Assembly (NCBI GenBank): GCA_004193205.1
Contig: RZUM01000004.1
Span: 372,001 to 436,000 of the forward strand
Reading direction: 5' to 3'
From: Gordonia sediminis
Lineage (GTDB): Bacteria; Actinomycetota; Actinomycetes; Mycobacteriales; Mycobacteriaceae
DNA length: 64,000 nt
Shown here piece by piece: positions 26,965 to 35,889 of this stretch. Under the pieces are notes generated by a model. It searched no databases. It saw nothing but the letters and a program-made list of their open reading frames with translations, and was not told where the DNA came from. Each line of letters opens with the position of its first letter. Position 1 is the first letter of the stretch. The translations under genes and the position numbers were made by a program.

Positions 26965-27629
26965 TCACTTTCGAGCGTGAGGATGAATTTCGGACACGAC
27001 GGGGACGGCAGTGGGACCCTATGCCGAAACCGAGCGGTACCCCCCTACCAGTCAGGAGCAAAGGCATCGGTGAGATCAAGCCTCACTACGGGCCTTCACG
27101 ACGTGAGGGTATGAAGCAGCTGTGCGAGAAAGCAAAGCGGGGCGACGAAAAGTGGCTCGTGACATATGTCGGACTGGACTCCTTGCATCGCCCCCTTCCA
27201 TTCGGTCGGCCGTCCTTTCTCCGAGTGGCCGCCCAGAAGATCACGTGCACGAAGGATCCCAACGCGGCCACCAAGAAGATAGGGAGACCAGTCGGAAAGC
27301 TAATCGTTTTGGACGATGTCGAACTCGATCAGAAGATCGCCTATCCGTCGGTCAATGAACCCGGGTTCTTCGGCCACGCGGCTGAGAAGGTTGCTCAGGC
27401 TGCGTTCAAACGTGCGCTCCCCAAAGACCGCAAACCGCACCCAGGCACTGGAGGTCCACGACCCGGCCCGGATCTGATGTGGGACGAACTCGCCGCCCTC
27501 TACAGCGAACTCGCCGAGCTCGTCCCGGACCCGTTGTTCGCCGAAATAGCCGAGGAACTGCAGAACCTCACGGGCTGGCCGCCGCCTTACGATCGCGCGC
27601 ACGCCGTTGCTGGATCGCCCGGTCGGTGA
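26961..27629 (+). CDS. Unknown last gene of the sigma-54 operon
   Basis: A 222-residue basic protein with no recognised domain. The ATG overlaps the previous stop and follows an excellent AAAGGAGG site. The centre (FLRVAAQKITCTKDPNAATK...GKLIVLDDVELDQ) looks like a small beta-rich module, and the tail is helical and acidic (YSELAELVPDPLFAEIAEEL). Lower GC and less biased codon use than nearby housekeeping genes. Its last 62 bp overlap the 3' end of the convergent activator gene. Confidence 0.7.
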   Translation: MITFEREDEFRTRRGRQWDPMPKPSGTPLPVRSKGIGEIKPHYGPSRREGMKQLCEKAKRGDEKWLVTYVGLDSLHRPLPFGRPSFLRVAAQKITCTKDPNAATKKIGRPVGKLIVLDDVELDQKIAYPSVNEPGFFGHAAEKVAQAAFKRALPKDRKPHPGTGGPRPGPDLMWDELAALYSELAELVPDPLFAEIAEELQNLTGWPPPYDRAHAVAGSPGR

Positions 27630-28926
27630 CCCCGAGGAGCGCGGCGGCAGCGCGCACGTTCCCGCCCGACTCGGTCAGCGCCGAGTCGACGGCGACGTTG
27701 CTCACCTCGTCACGCAACGCGCGGAGCGTGACGCCGCGTGCGATGGCCTGCCGCACGGCCGCGGCAAGGTCTGCGCTTGAACCATCGTCAGTCGACTCAC
27801 CACACATCGCAACCGGCCGGTCCTGGGGTGGCAGATCACCTGGTGTGATCGGTCCGTCACCCACATGACGTGCGGCCACACGAAAAGCCAGTTGGCGCAG
27901 GTCACGGAGGTTGCCCGGGTAATCCCGGTTGCGCAGCACTCTGATCACTGCCGGGTCCACCTCCGGCGTGTTCACCTGTCCACTGCGCGCCGCCGCGTAG
28001 AAATGGGTGAACAGCGGCAGGATATCGCTCACCCGATCCCGCAGCGGTGGCAGTTGAATGGTGGCGGACGCGATCCGGTAATAGAGATCGCTGCGGAAAC
28101 GGCCGCTGTGGACGTCCTGCATGAGGTCGCGATTGGTGGCACAGAGCAAACGGAACGAGCTGTGTTGCCAGCGATCACCACCCACGTGTTTGAAGTTGCC
28201 CTCTTGGACGACGCGCATGAGTTCGGGCTGCAGTTCGAGTGGGAGTTCACCGACCTCGTCGAGGAACAGCGTGCCGCCGTCGGCGACGGCGCATGCCCCC
28301 GATCGCGCAGACACCGCACCCGTGAACGCACCCTTCTCGTGGCCGAACAACTCGCTACCGAGTAGCCCCGGAACGATCGTCGTGCAGTCGACCACAACCA
28401 GCTGACCGGTGCGGTTCCCGACCGGTCTGACCCGGTGCGCGATACGAGCGGCGACCTCCTTGCCCGTGCCGGTCTCGCCGAGGATCAGGATGGGTCCGGT
28501 GCCGAACCTGGCGGCGACGACGAGTTCTCGGAGCGCGTGCCGCAGGGCCGGGCTGTCGCCCACCACCAGATCGGTCACCTCTGGCGAGCCGAGCAACTCG
28601 TCGATCTCGAGCTTGCGGCGGAGTTTTGCGTAGACCACGTCCACCCGCCCGTCCCAGCACTGGACGTCGTCGGCCCCGGCCGCGAGTTCCGACCACGGGT
28701 CCGACGTCTGCGCGAGATGAACGACGATCACCTGACTCAGCTTCGAGTCGCACTGGCGCAACGCCTCGAGAATCCGCCGTCGGGAACATCCCTCCGAGCA
28801 CACAATGATGCCTGGCTGTCCGGAGACCGAACATTCCACCACGTGCATCGTCTTGTCGGCCGAACGCAGTTCGTCTATGACCACACGAGTTCGACGGTCT
28901 GGTTCGAGGTCGACAATCCATGCCAA
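27568..28926 (-). CDS. Sigma-54-dependent AAA+ transcriptional activator (bEBP)
   Basis: A 452-residue enhancer-binding protein. Residues 1-112 look like a degenerate receiver domain: the GADDVQCW segment recalls GADDYLxKP but lacks the Lys, and no phospho-acceptor Asp is evident. The AAA+ domain has Walker A GETGTGKE (150-157), the sigma-54-contacting loop GAFTGA (199-204), Walker B GGTLFLDEVGE (217-227), arginine fingers in RFRSDLYYRI and sensor II YPGNLRDL. A Fis-type HTH closes the protein (GGNVRAAAALLGVTDRAIQQRR). The likely start is TTG at 28926, directly after an in-frame stop. It should drive the convergent operon via rpoN. Confidence 0.92.
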   Translation of the reverse strand: MAWIVDLEPDRRTRVVIDELRSADKTMHVVECSVSGQPGIIVCSEGCSRRRILEALRQCDSKLSQVIVVHLAQTSDPWSELAAGADDVQCWDGRVDVVYAKLRRKLEIDELLGSPEVTDLVVGDSPALRHALRELVVAARFGTGPILILGETGTGKEVAARIAHRVRPVGNRTGQLVVVDCTTIVPGLLGSELFGHEKGAFTGAVSARSGACAVADGGTLFLDEVGELPLELQPELMRVVQEGNFKHVGGDRWQHSSFRLLCATNRDLMQDVHSGRFRSDLYYRIASATIQLPPLRDRVSDILPLFTHFYAAARSGQVNTPEVDPAVIRVLRNRDYPGNLRDLRQLAFRVAARHVGDGPITPGDLPPQDRPVAMCGESTDDGSSADLAAAVRQAIARGVTLRALRDEVSNVAVDSALTESGGNVRAAAALLGVTDRAIQQRRARDRKAAASP

Positions 28927-29118
28927 CGCACACCGTCATTTCCCGGCAAAGACCGTGAACTCGGGTCGAGTACCGATGGGGCATCTCACGGCCATGCCGG
29001 CAAGCAGCGGACCAAGTGACGCAGACCGAACGCACGAACAACGACGGCAATTTTAGTACCCGGAAGTACGGATCGGGGCCGCTTGTCGGTCAAAGACCCG
29101 ACTCGGTGCGCACCGGTT

Positions 29119-29607
29119 TCAGATACGGCGCTCCCCCGCGAGCTGTGCCTGCAGCCGCGCGTGGATGTGCTTCGACAGGAACGGCGTCACGTCCCCGCCG
29201 AGTTTCGCGACCTCCTTGACCAGCGAACTCGACACGTGGGAGTAGCGGGGGTCGGTGAGCAGGAACATCGTCTCGACGTCGGCGAGTTCCCGGTTCATGT
29301 GGGCCATCGGCACCTCGTAGTCGAAGTCGGTGCCCGAGCGCAGCCCCTTCACGATCGTGGTGATGCCCTCGTCGCGCAGATGATCGACGAGGAGTCCGGT
29401 CCAGCGGTCCACCCGGACATTCGGCAGGTCGGCGCAGTCCTCGCGGATGAGGGCGATGCGTTCGTCGACACCGAACATTCCGGTCTTGTTCGGATTGACG
29501 ACGACGGTCACGACGAGGGTGTCGAAGCGCGCCGCGGCGCGTTCGACGATGTAGCGGTGGCCGACGGTGAACGGGTCGAAGGAGCCGGGGAAGACAGCTG
29601 CGGTCAT
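29119..29607 (-). CDS. coaD: Phosphopantetheine adenylyltransferase CoaD
   Basis: Penultimate step of coenzyme A synthesis: 4'-phosphopantetheine plus ATP to dephospho-CoA. The nucleotidyltransferase motif FPGSFDPFTVGH (His17) and the C-terminal YSHVSSSLVKEV motif are both intact in 162 residues. It lies 192 bp before the activator gene on the same strand, so read-through into that gene is possible. In M. tuberculosis coaD (Rv2965c) neighbours rsmD; here one gene separates them. Confidence 0.96.
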   Translation of the reverse strand: MTAAVFPGSFDPFTVGHRYIVERAAARFDTLVVTVVVNPNKTGMFGVDERIALIREDCADLPNVRVDRWTGLLVDHLRDEGITTIVKGLRSGTDFDYEVPMAHMNRELADVETMFLLTDPRYSHVSSSLVKEVAKLGGDVTPFLSKHIHARLQAQLAGERRI

Positions 29608-29644
29608 ACGCCGAAATCTACGCGACGGCGTGTGCGCGGTCGGG

Positions 29645-30742
29645 TCACGGCCTGTCGGTCAGCTCCGCCTCCAGTCGCGCCATCAACTCCGCGACCGGCC
29701 CGGGCGTCACCGAACGCCAGCCGGTGCCGGCCCAGAGGTTGATGTCGTCGGCCTCTCCCGCCGCCGTCGCGGCGGCGCGCAACGGCCTCGTCAGATGATG
29801 GACGTGCGGGTACGCCGACGGGGCGTGCCCATGGCGAGTCGCGAACCCGTTGCGCAGCGAGCGGGCCGGGCGGCCGGAGAAGGCTCGCGTCACGACGGTG
29901 TCGCGGTAGGACCGGTCGAGAAGTGCGCGACGATACGGCGCGGAGGTGCCCGCCTCGTCGCAGCACAGAAACGCGGTGCCGAGTTGCCCGGCGACGGCAC
30001 CCTGCGCGAGCACCGATGCGACAGCGGCGCCGTCCGCGATCCCACCCGCCGCGATGACCGGCACGTCGACGGTCTCGACGATCTCGGCAAGCAGCACCGC
30101 CGTCGGGGTGCGCGGTCCACCGGCCGCCGACGACGGGTCGTCGAACCAGAGCCCGCGATGACCGCCCGCCTCGATCCCCTGGGCGATCACCGCGTCCGCG
30201 CCCGAGGCGACCGCCGCCTGGGCCTCGTCGGTCGAGGTGACGGTCACCGCGACCGGCACCCGCAGTAGTTCGTGAACGCGCCCGATCAGCGCCGCGCTGG
30301 GGTCACCGAAGGTGAAGGTGACCAGGCCGGGTCGATGATCGGCCAGCGCCTCGATCTTCTCGGCGACCTGCTCGTCGGTGAACCGGGCATCGCCGAGGGT
30401 CGCGCCGTGACGCGCGGCGTCGGGCGCGAGTTCGGCCCGATAGTCCTCGAGGGCTCGCCGGACGTCCGATCGCTGCGGCGACGACAACGGGTCCGCCCCC
30501 GACAGGAAGATGTTCACACCGTAGGGCCGGTCGGTGCGTTGCTCGACGTCGGCCACGAGCTCCGCCATTGCCGCAGGCGTGAGGTAACCGGCCGCGAGCA
30601 TGCCGAGCCCGCCCGCCTCGGCGACCCCGGCGACCAGTGCCGGGGTGGTCGGGCCTCCCGCCATGGGTGCGCACACGATGGGCAACCGCACCCACAACGA
30701 GCCGATCCGCAGGCCTGCCGGTGCGATGTCAGCGCTGCTCAC
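29645..30742 (-). CDS. Nitronate monooxygenase-like FMN enzyme
   Basis: A 365-residue TIM-barrel flavoprotein of the NMO/2-nitropropane dioxygenase family, also related to FabK enoyl reductases. PIVCAPMAGG at the N-terminus, a central GIEAGGHRG with the catalytic-position histidine, and VPVIAAGGIADG plus GTAFLCCDEAG for FMN phosphate binding are visible. The GTG start (30740-30742) overlaps the rsmD stop by 14 bp. It probably oxidises toxic alkyl nitronates such as propionate 3-nitronate; this is a family-level call. Confidence 0.88.
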   Translation of the reverse strand: MSSADIAPAGLRIGSLWVRLPIVCAPMAGGPTTPALVAGVAEAGGLGMLAAGYLTPAAMAELVADVEQRTDRPYGVNIFLSGADPLSSPQRSDVRRALEDYRAELAPDAARHGATLGDARFTDEQVAEKIEALADHRPGLVTFTFGDPSAALIGRVHELLRVPVAVTVTSTDEAQAAVASGADAVIAQGIEAGGHRGLWFDDPSSAAGGPRTPTAVLLAEIVETVDVPVIAAGGIADGAAVASVLAQGAVAGQLGTAFLCCDEAGTSAPYRRALLDRSYRDTVVTRAFSGRPARSLRNGFATRHGHAPSAYPHVHHLTRPLRAAATAAGEADDINLWAGTGWRSVTPGPVAELMARLEAELTDRP

Positions 30743-31298
30743 GTGCCGCCACCTCCACCCGGGTGTCTCCGTAGTTCTTGTGCACCAGCACGGTCATACC
30801 GGCCGGCCAGCTTGTGTCATTCGCCCGCGCCGCGCGCTCGAGGACGACGAGCCCGTCGTCGGCCAGCCAGCCGTCGGCCACGCCCGCGAGGTCGGCGGTC
30901 GTGGCGGCATCGTCGAGGTCATACGGCGGGTCGAGGAACACGACGTCGAAGGCGTCGGCGGCCGGCATCGCCAGGTAGGCCGCTACCGGCCGGGTGACGA
31001 CCGAGACCCGATCGGCGACGCCGCACTCGCGGGCGTTGGCCGTGATCACCGAGGTCGCGCGTCGCGCCGCGTCCACCAGGACCGCCGACTCCGCACCCCT
31101 CGAGATCGCCTCGAGGCCGAATGCGCCGGTCCCCGCGTACAGGTCGAGGACTCGGGTCTCGGCCAGCTCGACACGGGCGTCGAGCATATTGAAGATGGAC
31201 TCGCGGACGCGGTCGGATGTCGGGCGGGTCCCCTCGTCGGGTACCTTCAGCCGGCGACCACGCAGGCGCCCGGCGATGATCCTGGTCACCGCACCCAT
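30729..31298 (-). CDS. rsmD: 16S rRNA (guanine966-N2)-methyltransferase RsmD
   Basis: Methylates G966 of 16S rRNA. TRIIAGRLRGRRLKVP at the N-terminus, the SAM motif VLDLYAGTGAFGLEAISRG and the catalytic FLDPPYD are all present. The open frame runs about 195 bp further upstream, but that part is not RsmD-like; the ATG at 31296-31298 or the GTG at 31287-31289 is the likely start (190 or 187 residues). Divergent from ectA across 180 bp. Confidence 0.93.
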   Translation of the reverse strand: MGAVTRIIAGRLRGRRLKVPDEGTRPTSDRVRESIFNMLDARVELAETRVLDLYAGTGAFGLEAISRGAESAVLVDAARRATSVITANARECGVADRVSVVTRPVAAYLAMPAADAFDVVFLDPPYDLDDAATTADLAGVADGWLADDGLVVLERAARANDTSWPAGMTVLVHKNYGDTRVEVAAREQR

Positions 31299-31374
31299 TC
31301 TGGCCCACCGGCCACAGCCGCGACACAGGCACCCATCTGCCACCTGAGCCCCTCGGACGCAAGAGTTTGTGACC

Positions 31375-31388
31375 CACTTCACAAAGTG
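31375..31388. promoter_or_regulatory. Small dyad upstream of ectABC
   Basis: CACTT-CACA-AAGTG is a perfect 5-bp dyad about 90 bp before the ectA ATG, in the only sizeable gap before ectABC. It is in a suitable place for an operator controlling ectoine synthesis, but the arms are short and no specific regulator is implied. Confidence 0.3.
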
Positions 31389-31478
31389 TGGCTGAACTGG
31401 GGAGAGGACGGGTTTTCGACGTCCGATTCGCCGAGGCGGGTGACTTCGCGGATACACGTTGTTAACGTCGAAAGCGTC

Positions 31479-32006
31479 ATGAGCCCGTCCCAAACAAGCA
31501 CTGCCTCAGCCACTGTACTCGCTGTCGACTACCGGCGGCCCACCCCCGACGACGGTGCGAGATTGTGGGAAATCGCCTCGGACTCAAAGGTTCTCGACGT
31601 CAATTCGAGTTACGCCTATGTCCTGTGGTGTCACGATTTCGCCACCACCTCCATCGTGGCCACCCTCGACGGACGGCCTGTCGGTTTCGTCACCGGATAC
31701 CGGCGTCCGACCGATCCGTCGACGCTGATGATCTGGCAGGTCGCCGTCGACGACTCCTGCCGCGGCCACGGCATCGCAGCCACGATGCTGCACCACCTCT
31801 TCGACCGGGTCCAACGATCCGGGGTTGTGGCGATGCACACCACCATCAGCCCCGACAACGTTGCTTCCCAACGATTGTTCTCCTCGGTCGCACAGCGGCG
31901 GGGTCTCCGGTTCGAGCGTCGCGACCTGTTCGCGGCGGAGCAGTTCGTTGACTCGCACGCCGACGAAGACCTCTACCTGCTCGAGCCCGAGCTCGTCGAA
32001 CCCTGA
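31479..32006 (+). CDS. ectA: L-2,4-diaminobutyrate N-acetyltransferase EctA
   Basis: Second step of ectoine synthesis, acetylating diaminobutyrate at the gamma-amino group. The GNAT fold is clear: RRPTPDDGARLWEIASDSKVLDVNSSYAY, with the EctA-specific LDxNSxYxY motif, and the acetyl-CoA loop VDDSCRGHGIAATML. The ATG at 31479 gives 175 residues; no strong ribosome site is visible. First gene of ectABC, followed by a 128-bp gap. Confidence 0.95.
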   Translation: MSPSQTSTASATVLAVDYRRPTPDDGARLWEIASDSKVLDVNSSYAYVLWCHDFATTSIVATLDGRPVGFVTGYRRPTDPSTLMIWQVAVDDSCRGHGIAATMLHHLFDRVQRSGVVAMHTTISPDNVASQRLFSSVAQRRGLRFERRDLFAAEQFVDSHADEDLYLLEPELVEP

Positions 32007-32134
32007 ACAATTCCACCAGCATTCGCATCCCGACGATGCCCACGTCGCAACGCGGTGCCACCGTGCACCAGCGGTATCGACGGCGGTCGGCGTCGTCTGA
32101 ATGATCGTCACACACAACGTAAGGGGGAAGTCCT

Positions 32135-33406
32135 ATGAAGCTTCTCGATCAGACCGTCGACGATTCGGTTTTCGCACAGCATGAATCCGAGGTCCGCAGC
32201 TACTGCCGCAGCTGGCCCACGGTGTTCACCCGCGCCAGCGGTTCATGGCTGACCGACCAGTCCGGACGCCAGTACCTCGACTTCTTCGCCGGTGCCGGGT
32301 CGCTCAACTACGGTCACAACCACCCGGTGATGAAATCCGCTCTGCTGGAATATATCTCAGACGACGGGATCACCCACGGCCTGGACATGGCCACGGTCGC
32401 CAAGGGCAGGTTCATCGAGACCTTCGCCGAGAAGATCCTCGCGCCCCGCGGCCTGGACTACAAGATCCAGTTCCCCGGCCCCACCGGCACCAACGCCGTC
32501 GAGGCCGCACTGAAGCTCGCCCGCAAGGTGACCGGGCGTGAGTCGGTCATCAGCTTCACCAACGCCTTCCACGGTATGACCCTGGGATCGCTCTCGGTGA
32601 CCGGTAATTCGATGAAGCGCGCCGGCGCCGGCATTCCGCTGGTGCATGCCACACCGATGCCGTTCGACAACTACTTCGGTGGCGTCGTGGAGGACTTCGC
32701 CTGGTTCGAGCGCGTTCTCGACGATTCCGGCAGCGGCCTCAACCGGCCGGCGGCGGTGATCGTCGAGACGGTGCAGGGCGAGGGGGGCGTCAACGTCGCA
32801 CGCGCGGAATGGCTGCGCGCCCTGTCGGAGCTGTGCCAGCGGCGCGACATCCTGCTCATCGTCGACGACGTGCAGATGGGCTGCGGCCGGACCGGTGAGT
32901 TCTTCTCGTTCGAGGCGGCGGGCATCACGCCGGACATCGTGACGCTGTCCAAGTCGATCAGCGGTTACGGGCTCCCGCTGGCCCTGACCCTGTTCCGGCC
33001 TGACCTCGACGTCTGGACGCCGGGCGAGCACAACGGAACCTTCCGCGGCAACAACCCCGCGTTCGTCACCGCGACCCGCACGCTCGAGCACTTCTGGTCC
33101 GACGATTCGCTGACCCGCGACGTACACGCCAAGGGTCAGGCCATCCACGATGCGTTCACCGGCCTCTGCGACACCTACGACGGGATCTCCACCCGCGGTC
33201 GCGGGATGGTTCGGGGCCTGGTCTTCGACGAGCCTACGGCCGCCGCCAAGGTGTGCGCGTCGGCGTTCGGCGCGGGCCTGCTCGCGGAGACCTCCGGGCC
33301 CTCCGACGAGGTCGTGAAACTTCTTCCGCCGCTGACCATTTCATACGAGGATCTGGATCGCGGCCTGGCGATCCTGGCCGATTCCGTCAAGGAGGTGATC
33401 GGATGA
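32135..33406 (+). CDS. ectB: Diaminobutyrate--2-oxoglutarate transaminase EctB
   Basis: Makes L-2,4-diaminobutyrate from aspartate semialdehyde with glutamate as amino donor. A class III aminotransferase of 423 residues with [16 protein letters not shown], the PLP aspartate in [15 protein letters not shown], and the lysine in [25 protein letters not shown] precedes the ATG. Its stop overlaps the ectC start as ATGA. Confidence 0.96.
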   Translation: MKLLDQTVDDSVFAQHESEVRSYCRSWPTVFTRASGSWLTDQSGRQYLDFFAGAGSLNYGHNHPVMKSALLEYISDDGITHGLDMATVAKGRFIETFAEKILAPRGLDYKIQFPGPTGTNAVEAALKLARKVTGRESVISFTNAFHGMTLGSLSVTGNSMKRAGAGIPLVHATPMPFDNYFGGVVEDFAWFERVLDDSGSGLNRPAAVIVETVQGEGGVNVARAEWLRALSELCQRRDILLIVDDVQMGCGRTGEFFSFEAAGITPDIVTLSKSISGYGLPLALTLFRPDLDVWTPGEHNGTFRGNNPAFVTATRTLEHFWSDDSLTRDVHAKGQAIHDAFTGLCDTYDGISTRGRGMVRGLVFDEPTAAAKVCASAFGAGLLAETSGPSDEVVKLLPPLTISYEDLDRGLAILADSVKEVIG

Positions 33407-33840
33407 TCGTCCGTACCACAGAGGAGATCACCGGGACCGAGCGCGAGGTCGCCGACCCGCTCGGCAACTGGGTGTCCAAGCGCATCGTCCTCGGCGGGGA
33501 CCGCGTCGGCTTCTCGTTCCACGAGACCACCATCAACGCGGGCTCGGTCAACAACTTCCACTACGCCAACCACATCGAGGCCGTCTGGCTCGTCGAGGGC
33601 ACCGGCACGCTGCTCGACAAGGAGACCGGCGTCACCTACCCGCTCGCTCCCGGCACGATGTATCTGCTCAACGGTCACGAGCGCCATCAGGTGACCGCCC
33701 AGACCCGGTTGCGCATGCTCTGCGTGTTCAACCCACCGGTGGTGGGCACCGAGGTCCATGACGAGAACGGCGTGTACCCGCTGGTCACCGTGCCCGAACC
33801 GGTCGGTGGGCCCACCCCGGAGGCCGTGTCGGCGGACTGA
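33403..33840 (+). CDS. ectC: L-ectoine synthase EctC
   Basis: Cyclises N-gamma-acetyl-diaminobutyrate to ectoine, a compatible solute for osmotic stress. A 145-residue cupin with the EctC start [18 protein letters not shown] and the metal/active-site region [22 protein letters not shown] lies just before the ATG, which overlaps the ectB stop. No ectoine hydroxylase gene (ectD) follows, so ectoine rather than hydroxyectoine is the expected local product. Confidence 0.96.
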   Translation: MIVRTTEEITGTEREVADPLGNWVSKRIVLGGDRVGFSFHETTINAGSVNNFHYANHIEAVWLVEGTGTLLDKETGVTYPLAPGTMYLLNGHERHQVTAQTRLRMLCVFNPPVVGTEVHDENGVYPLVTVPEPVGGPTPEAVSAD

Positions 33841-33868
33841 CCGACGCGGCGCCGCTACCCTGGACAGG

Positions 33869-34801
33869 GTGCGTACCCGTCTGCAGATCGGCTGGACTCC
33901 GGCCGAACCGACCGCGGTCGACGCCGACCTGCACGCACGGATCGACCGGATGCATACCCTGCTGGCGGGTCGGCGCCTCGTGGCGCTGACCGGCGCCGGG
34001 ATCTCGACGGAGTCCGGTATCCCCGACTATCGCAGCCCCGGCGCCCCGGCGCGGACCCCGATGACGTTGGAGATGTTCCTGTCGTCACCGCAGTTCCGGC
34101 GCCACTACTGGGCGCGTAATCATCTGGGCTGGCGCCACATGGATGCGGCGCGACCCAACGCCGCACACGAGGCGCTCACCGATCTGCAGCACCAGGGCCG
34201 ACTGATCGGGGTGATCACCCAGAACGTGGACATGCTGCACACCAAGGCGGGCACGCGCCGGGTGCTGGAGCTACACGGCTGCTACGGTCGCGTCCGCTGT
34301 CTGGCCTGCGACTGGCAGATCTCACGTCACCGGCTGGCGGCGCAACTCGAGGCCCTCAACACGGGTTTCGCCGAGCGGGTGCGTGGCAGGGGCGCGATCG
34401 AGGTGGCACCCGACGCCGACGCGACCGTCGACGACACCTCCGACTTCACCATGATCGACTGCCCCGCATGCGGTGGCATCGTCAAGCCCGACATCGTCTA
34501 CTTCGGCGAGAGTGTTCCCAAACCGACCGTGCAGCAGGCGTTCTCGATGCTCGACGAGGCCGACGCGCTGCTCGTCGTCGGTTCGTCGCTGACGGTGATG
34601 AGCGGTCTGCGCTTCGCCCGCCACGCCCGCCGCACCGGCAAGACCGTGGTGATCGTGAACCGGGGCGCGACGCGCGCCGATGACCTCGCGGACCTGAAGA
34701 TCGATCACCTGGCCTCGGTGGTGCTAACGGCACTCGCCGACCCCGGGTCGGCGACGACTCAAACGGCGACGACTCAGACGGCGACGAGGTCGTCGGCGTG
34801 A
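33869..34801 (+). CDS. Sirtuin NAD-dependent protein deacylase (Sir2)
   Basis: A 310-residue class of SIR2 protein. NAD motif [28 protein letters not shown], catalytic ELHG histidine, a zinc-binding pair CLAC...[13 protein letters not shown] and GSSLTVMSG are all present. The start is a GTG at 33869 with TACCCT about 9 bp upstream, so the transcript may be leaderless; the open frame further upstream overlaps ectC. The 3' end overlaps convergent proB by 28 bp. Confidence 0.9.
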   Translation: MRTRLQIGWTPAEPTAVDADLHARIDRMHTLLAGRRLVALTGAGISTESGIPDYRSPGAPARTPMTLEMFLSSPQFRRHYWARNHLGWRHMDAARPNAAHEALTDLQHQGRLIGVITQNVDMLHTKAGTRRVLELHGCYGRVRCLACDWQISRHRLAAQLEALNTGFAERVRGRGAIEVAPDADATVDDTSDFTMIDCPACGGIVKPDIVYFGESVPKPTVQQAFSMLDEADALLVVGSSLTVMSGLRFARHARRTGKTVVIVNRGATRADDLADLKIDHLASVVLTALADPGSATTQTATTQTATRSSA

Positions 34802-35889
34802 ATAACCGGGCGCCGTAGCTCGGGCGCCAGGTCGGTCGTGGAACGCCCGACCATCAGGGCGATGTCCTCGGAGTCGTAGGCGACCACACCGCGCGCACGG
34901 ACGGCCCCGGTGGTGTCGACAAGTTCCACGACGTCACCGTCGTAAAAGCGGCCGCTCACGCCGACGATGCCGGCCGCGAGCAGCGATCGGCGCCGCCGCG
35001 CGACGGCGGTCACCGCCCCGTCGTCGAGTACCAGTCGGCCGCGGGCGTCCGCGGCGTGGCGCACCCAGAAGCGACGGGCCGAGAGCCGTTCGGGCCGGGC
35101 GGCGAACACCGTGCCCACCGACGCGTCGGCGAGCGCCTGCGCGGCCTGCTCGGCCGCCGCGAGCAGCACTGGCACCCCGGCGTCCGCGGACAGACGCGCG
35201 GCGGCCAGTTTGGAGGCCATCCCACCGGTACCGAGCGCCCCGCCGGAGCCCGCGATGACACCGTCGAGATCTTCGGGACCATGCACCTCCGAGATCAGCC
35301 TGGCCCGGCGGCCATCGGCGTCCACCTTGCGCGGGTCACCGTCGTAGAGCCCGTCCACGTCCGAGAGCAGCACCAGCGCATCCGCGCCCGCGAGGTGCGC
35401 GACGAGCGCGGCGAGACGGTCGTTGTCACCGAAACGGATCTCGGTGGTCGCGACCGTGTCGTTCTCGTTGACCACGGCCACCGCGCCCAACAGACGCAGA
35501 CGATCCAGCGTCCGCTGCGCATTCGCGTGGTGCGCCCGGTTGGAGATGTCGTCGGCGGTCAACAAAACCTGTCCGACCGTTCGGTTGTATCGGTGGAACG
35601 AGGTCCCCCACGCGTGTGCCAGCGCCAGCTGACCGACACTGGCCGCCGCCTGCTTGGTGGCCAGATCGGTGGGACGCTTCTTGAGACCGAGCGGAGCGAT
35701 GCCGGCGCCGATGGCCCCCGATGACACCACGATCACGTCCGATCCGGCCCGCATGCGGGCCTCGAGAGCGTCGGCGAGGCGGTCCAGGCGGGCACGGTCG
35801 AGCCCGTCGTGGAGATCGGTGAGCGCCGACGATCCGATCTTCACCACGATGCTGCGAGCCCGCGCTATCTGCTCACGGACGTCGCTCAC
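34774..35889 (-). CDS. proB: Glutamate 5-kinase ProB
   Basis: First step of proline synthesis. Amino-acid kinase domain ([35 protein letters not shown]; the [15 protein letters not shown] site) followed by a C-terminal PUA domain (about residues 275-371). Length 371 is typical of the PUA-containing form. Coupled to obgE by a 4-bp overlap at 35886-35889, and its 3' end overlaps the sirtuin gene. Confidence 0.96.
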   Translation of the reverse strand: MSDVREQIARARSIVVKIGSSALTDLHDGLDRARLDRLADALEARMRAGSDVIVVSSGAIGAGIAPLGLKKRPTDLATKQAAASVGQLALAHAWGTSFHRYNRTVGQVLLTADDISNRAHHANAQRTLDRLRLLGAVAVVNENDTVATTEIRFGDNDRLAALVAHLAGADALVLLSDVDGLYDGDPRKVDADGRRARLISEVHGPEDLDGVIAGSGGALGTGGMASKLAAARLSADAGVPVLLAAAEQAAQALADASVGTVFAARPERLSARRFWVRHAADARGRLVLDDGAVTAVARRRRSLLAAGIVGVSGRFYDGDVVELVDTTGAVRARGVVAYDSEDIALMVGRSTTDLAPELRRPVIHADDLVAV

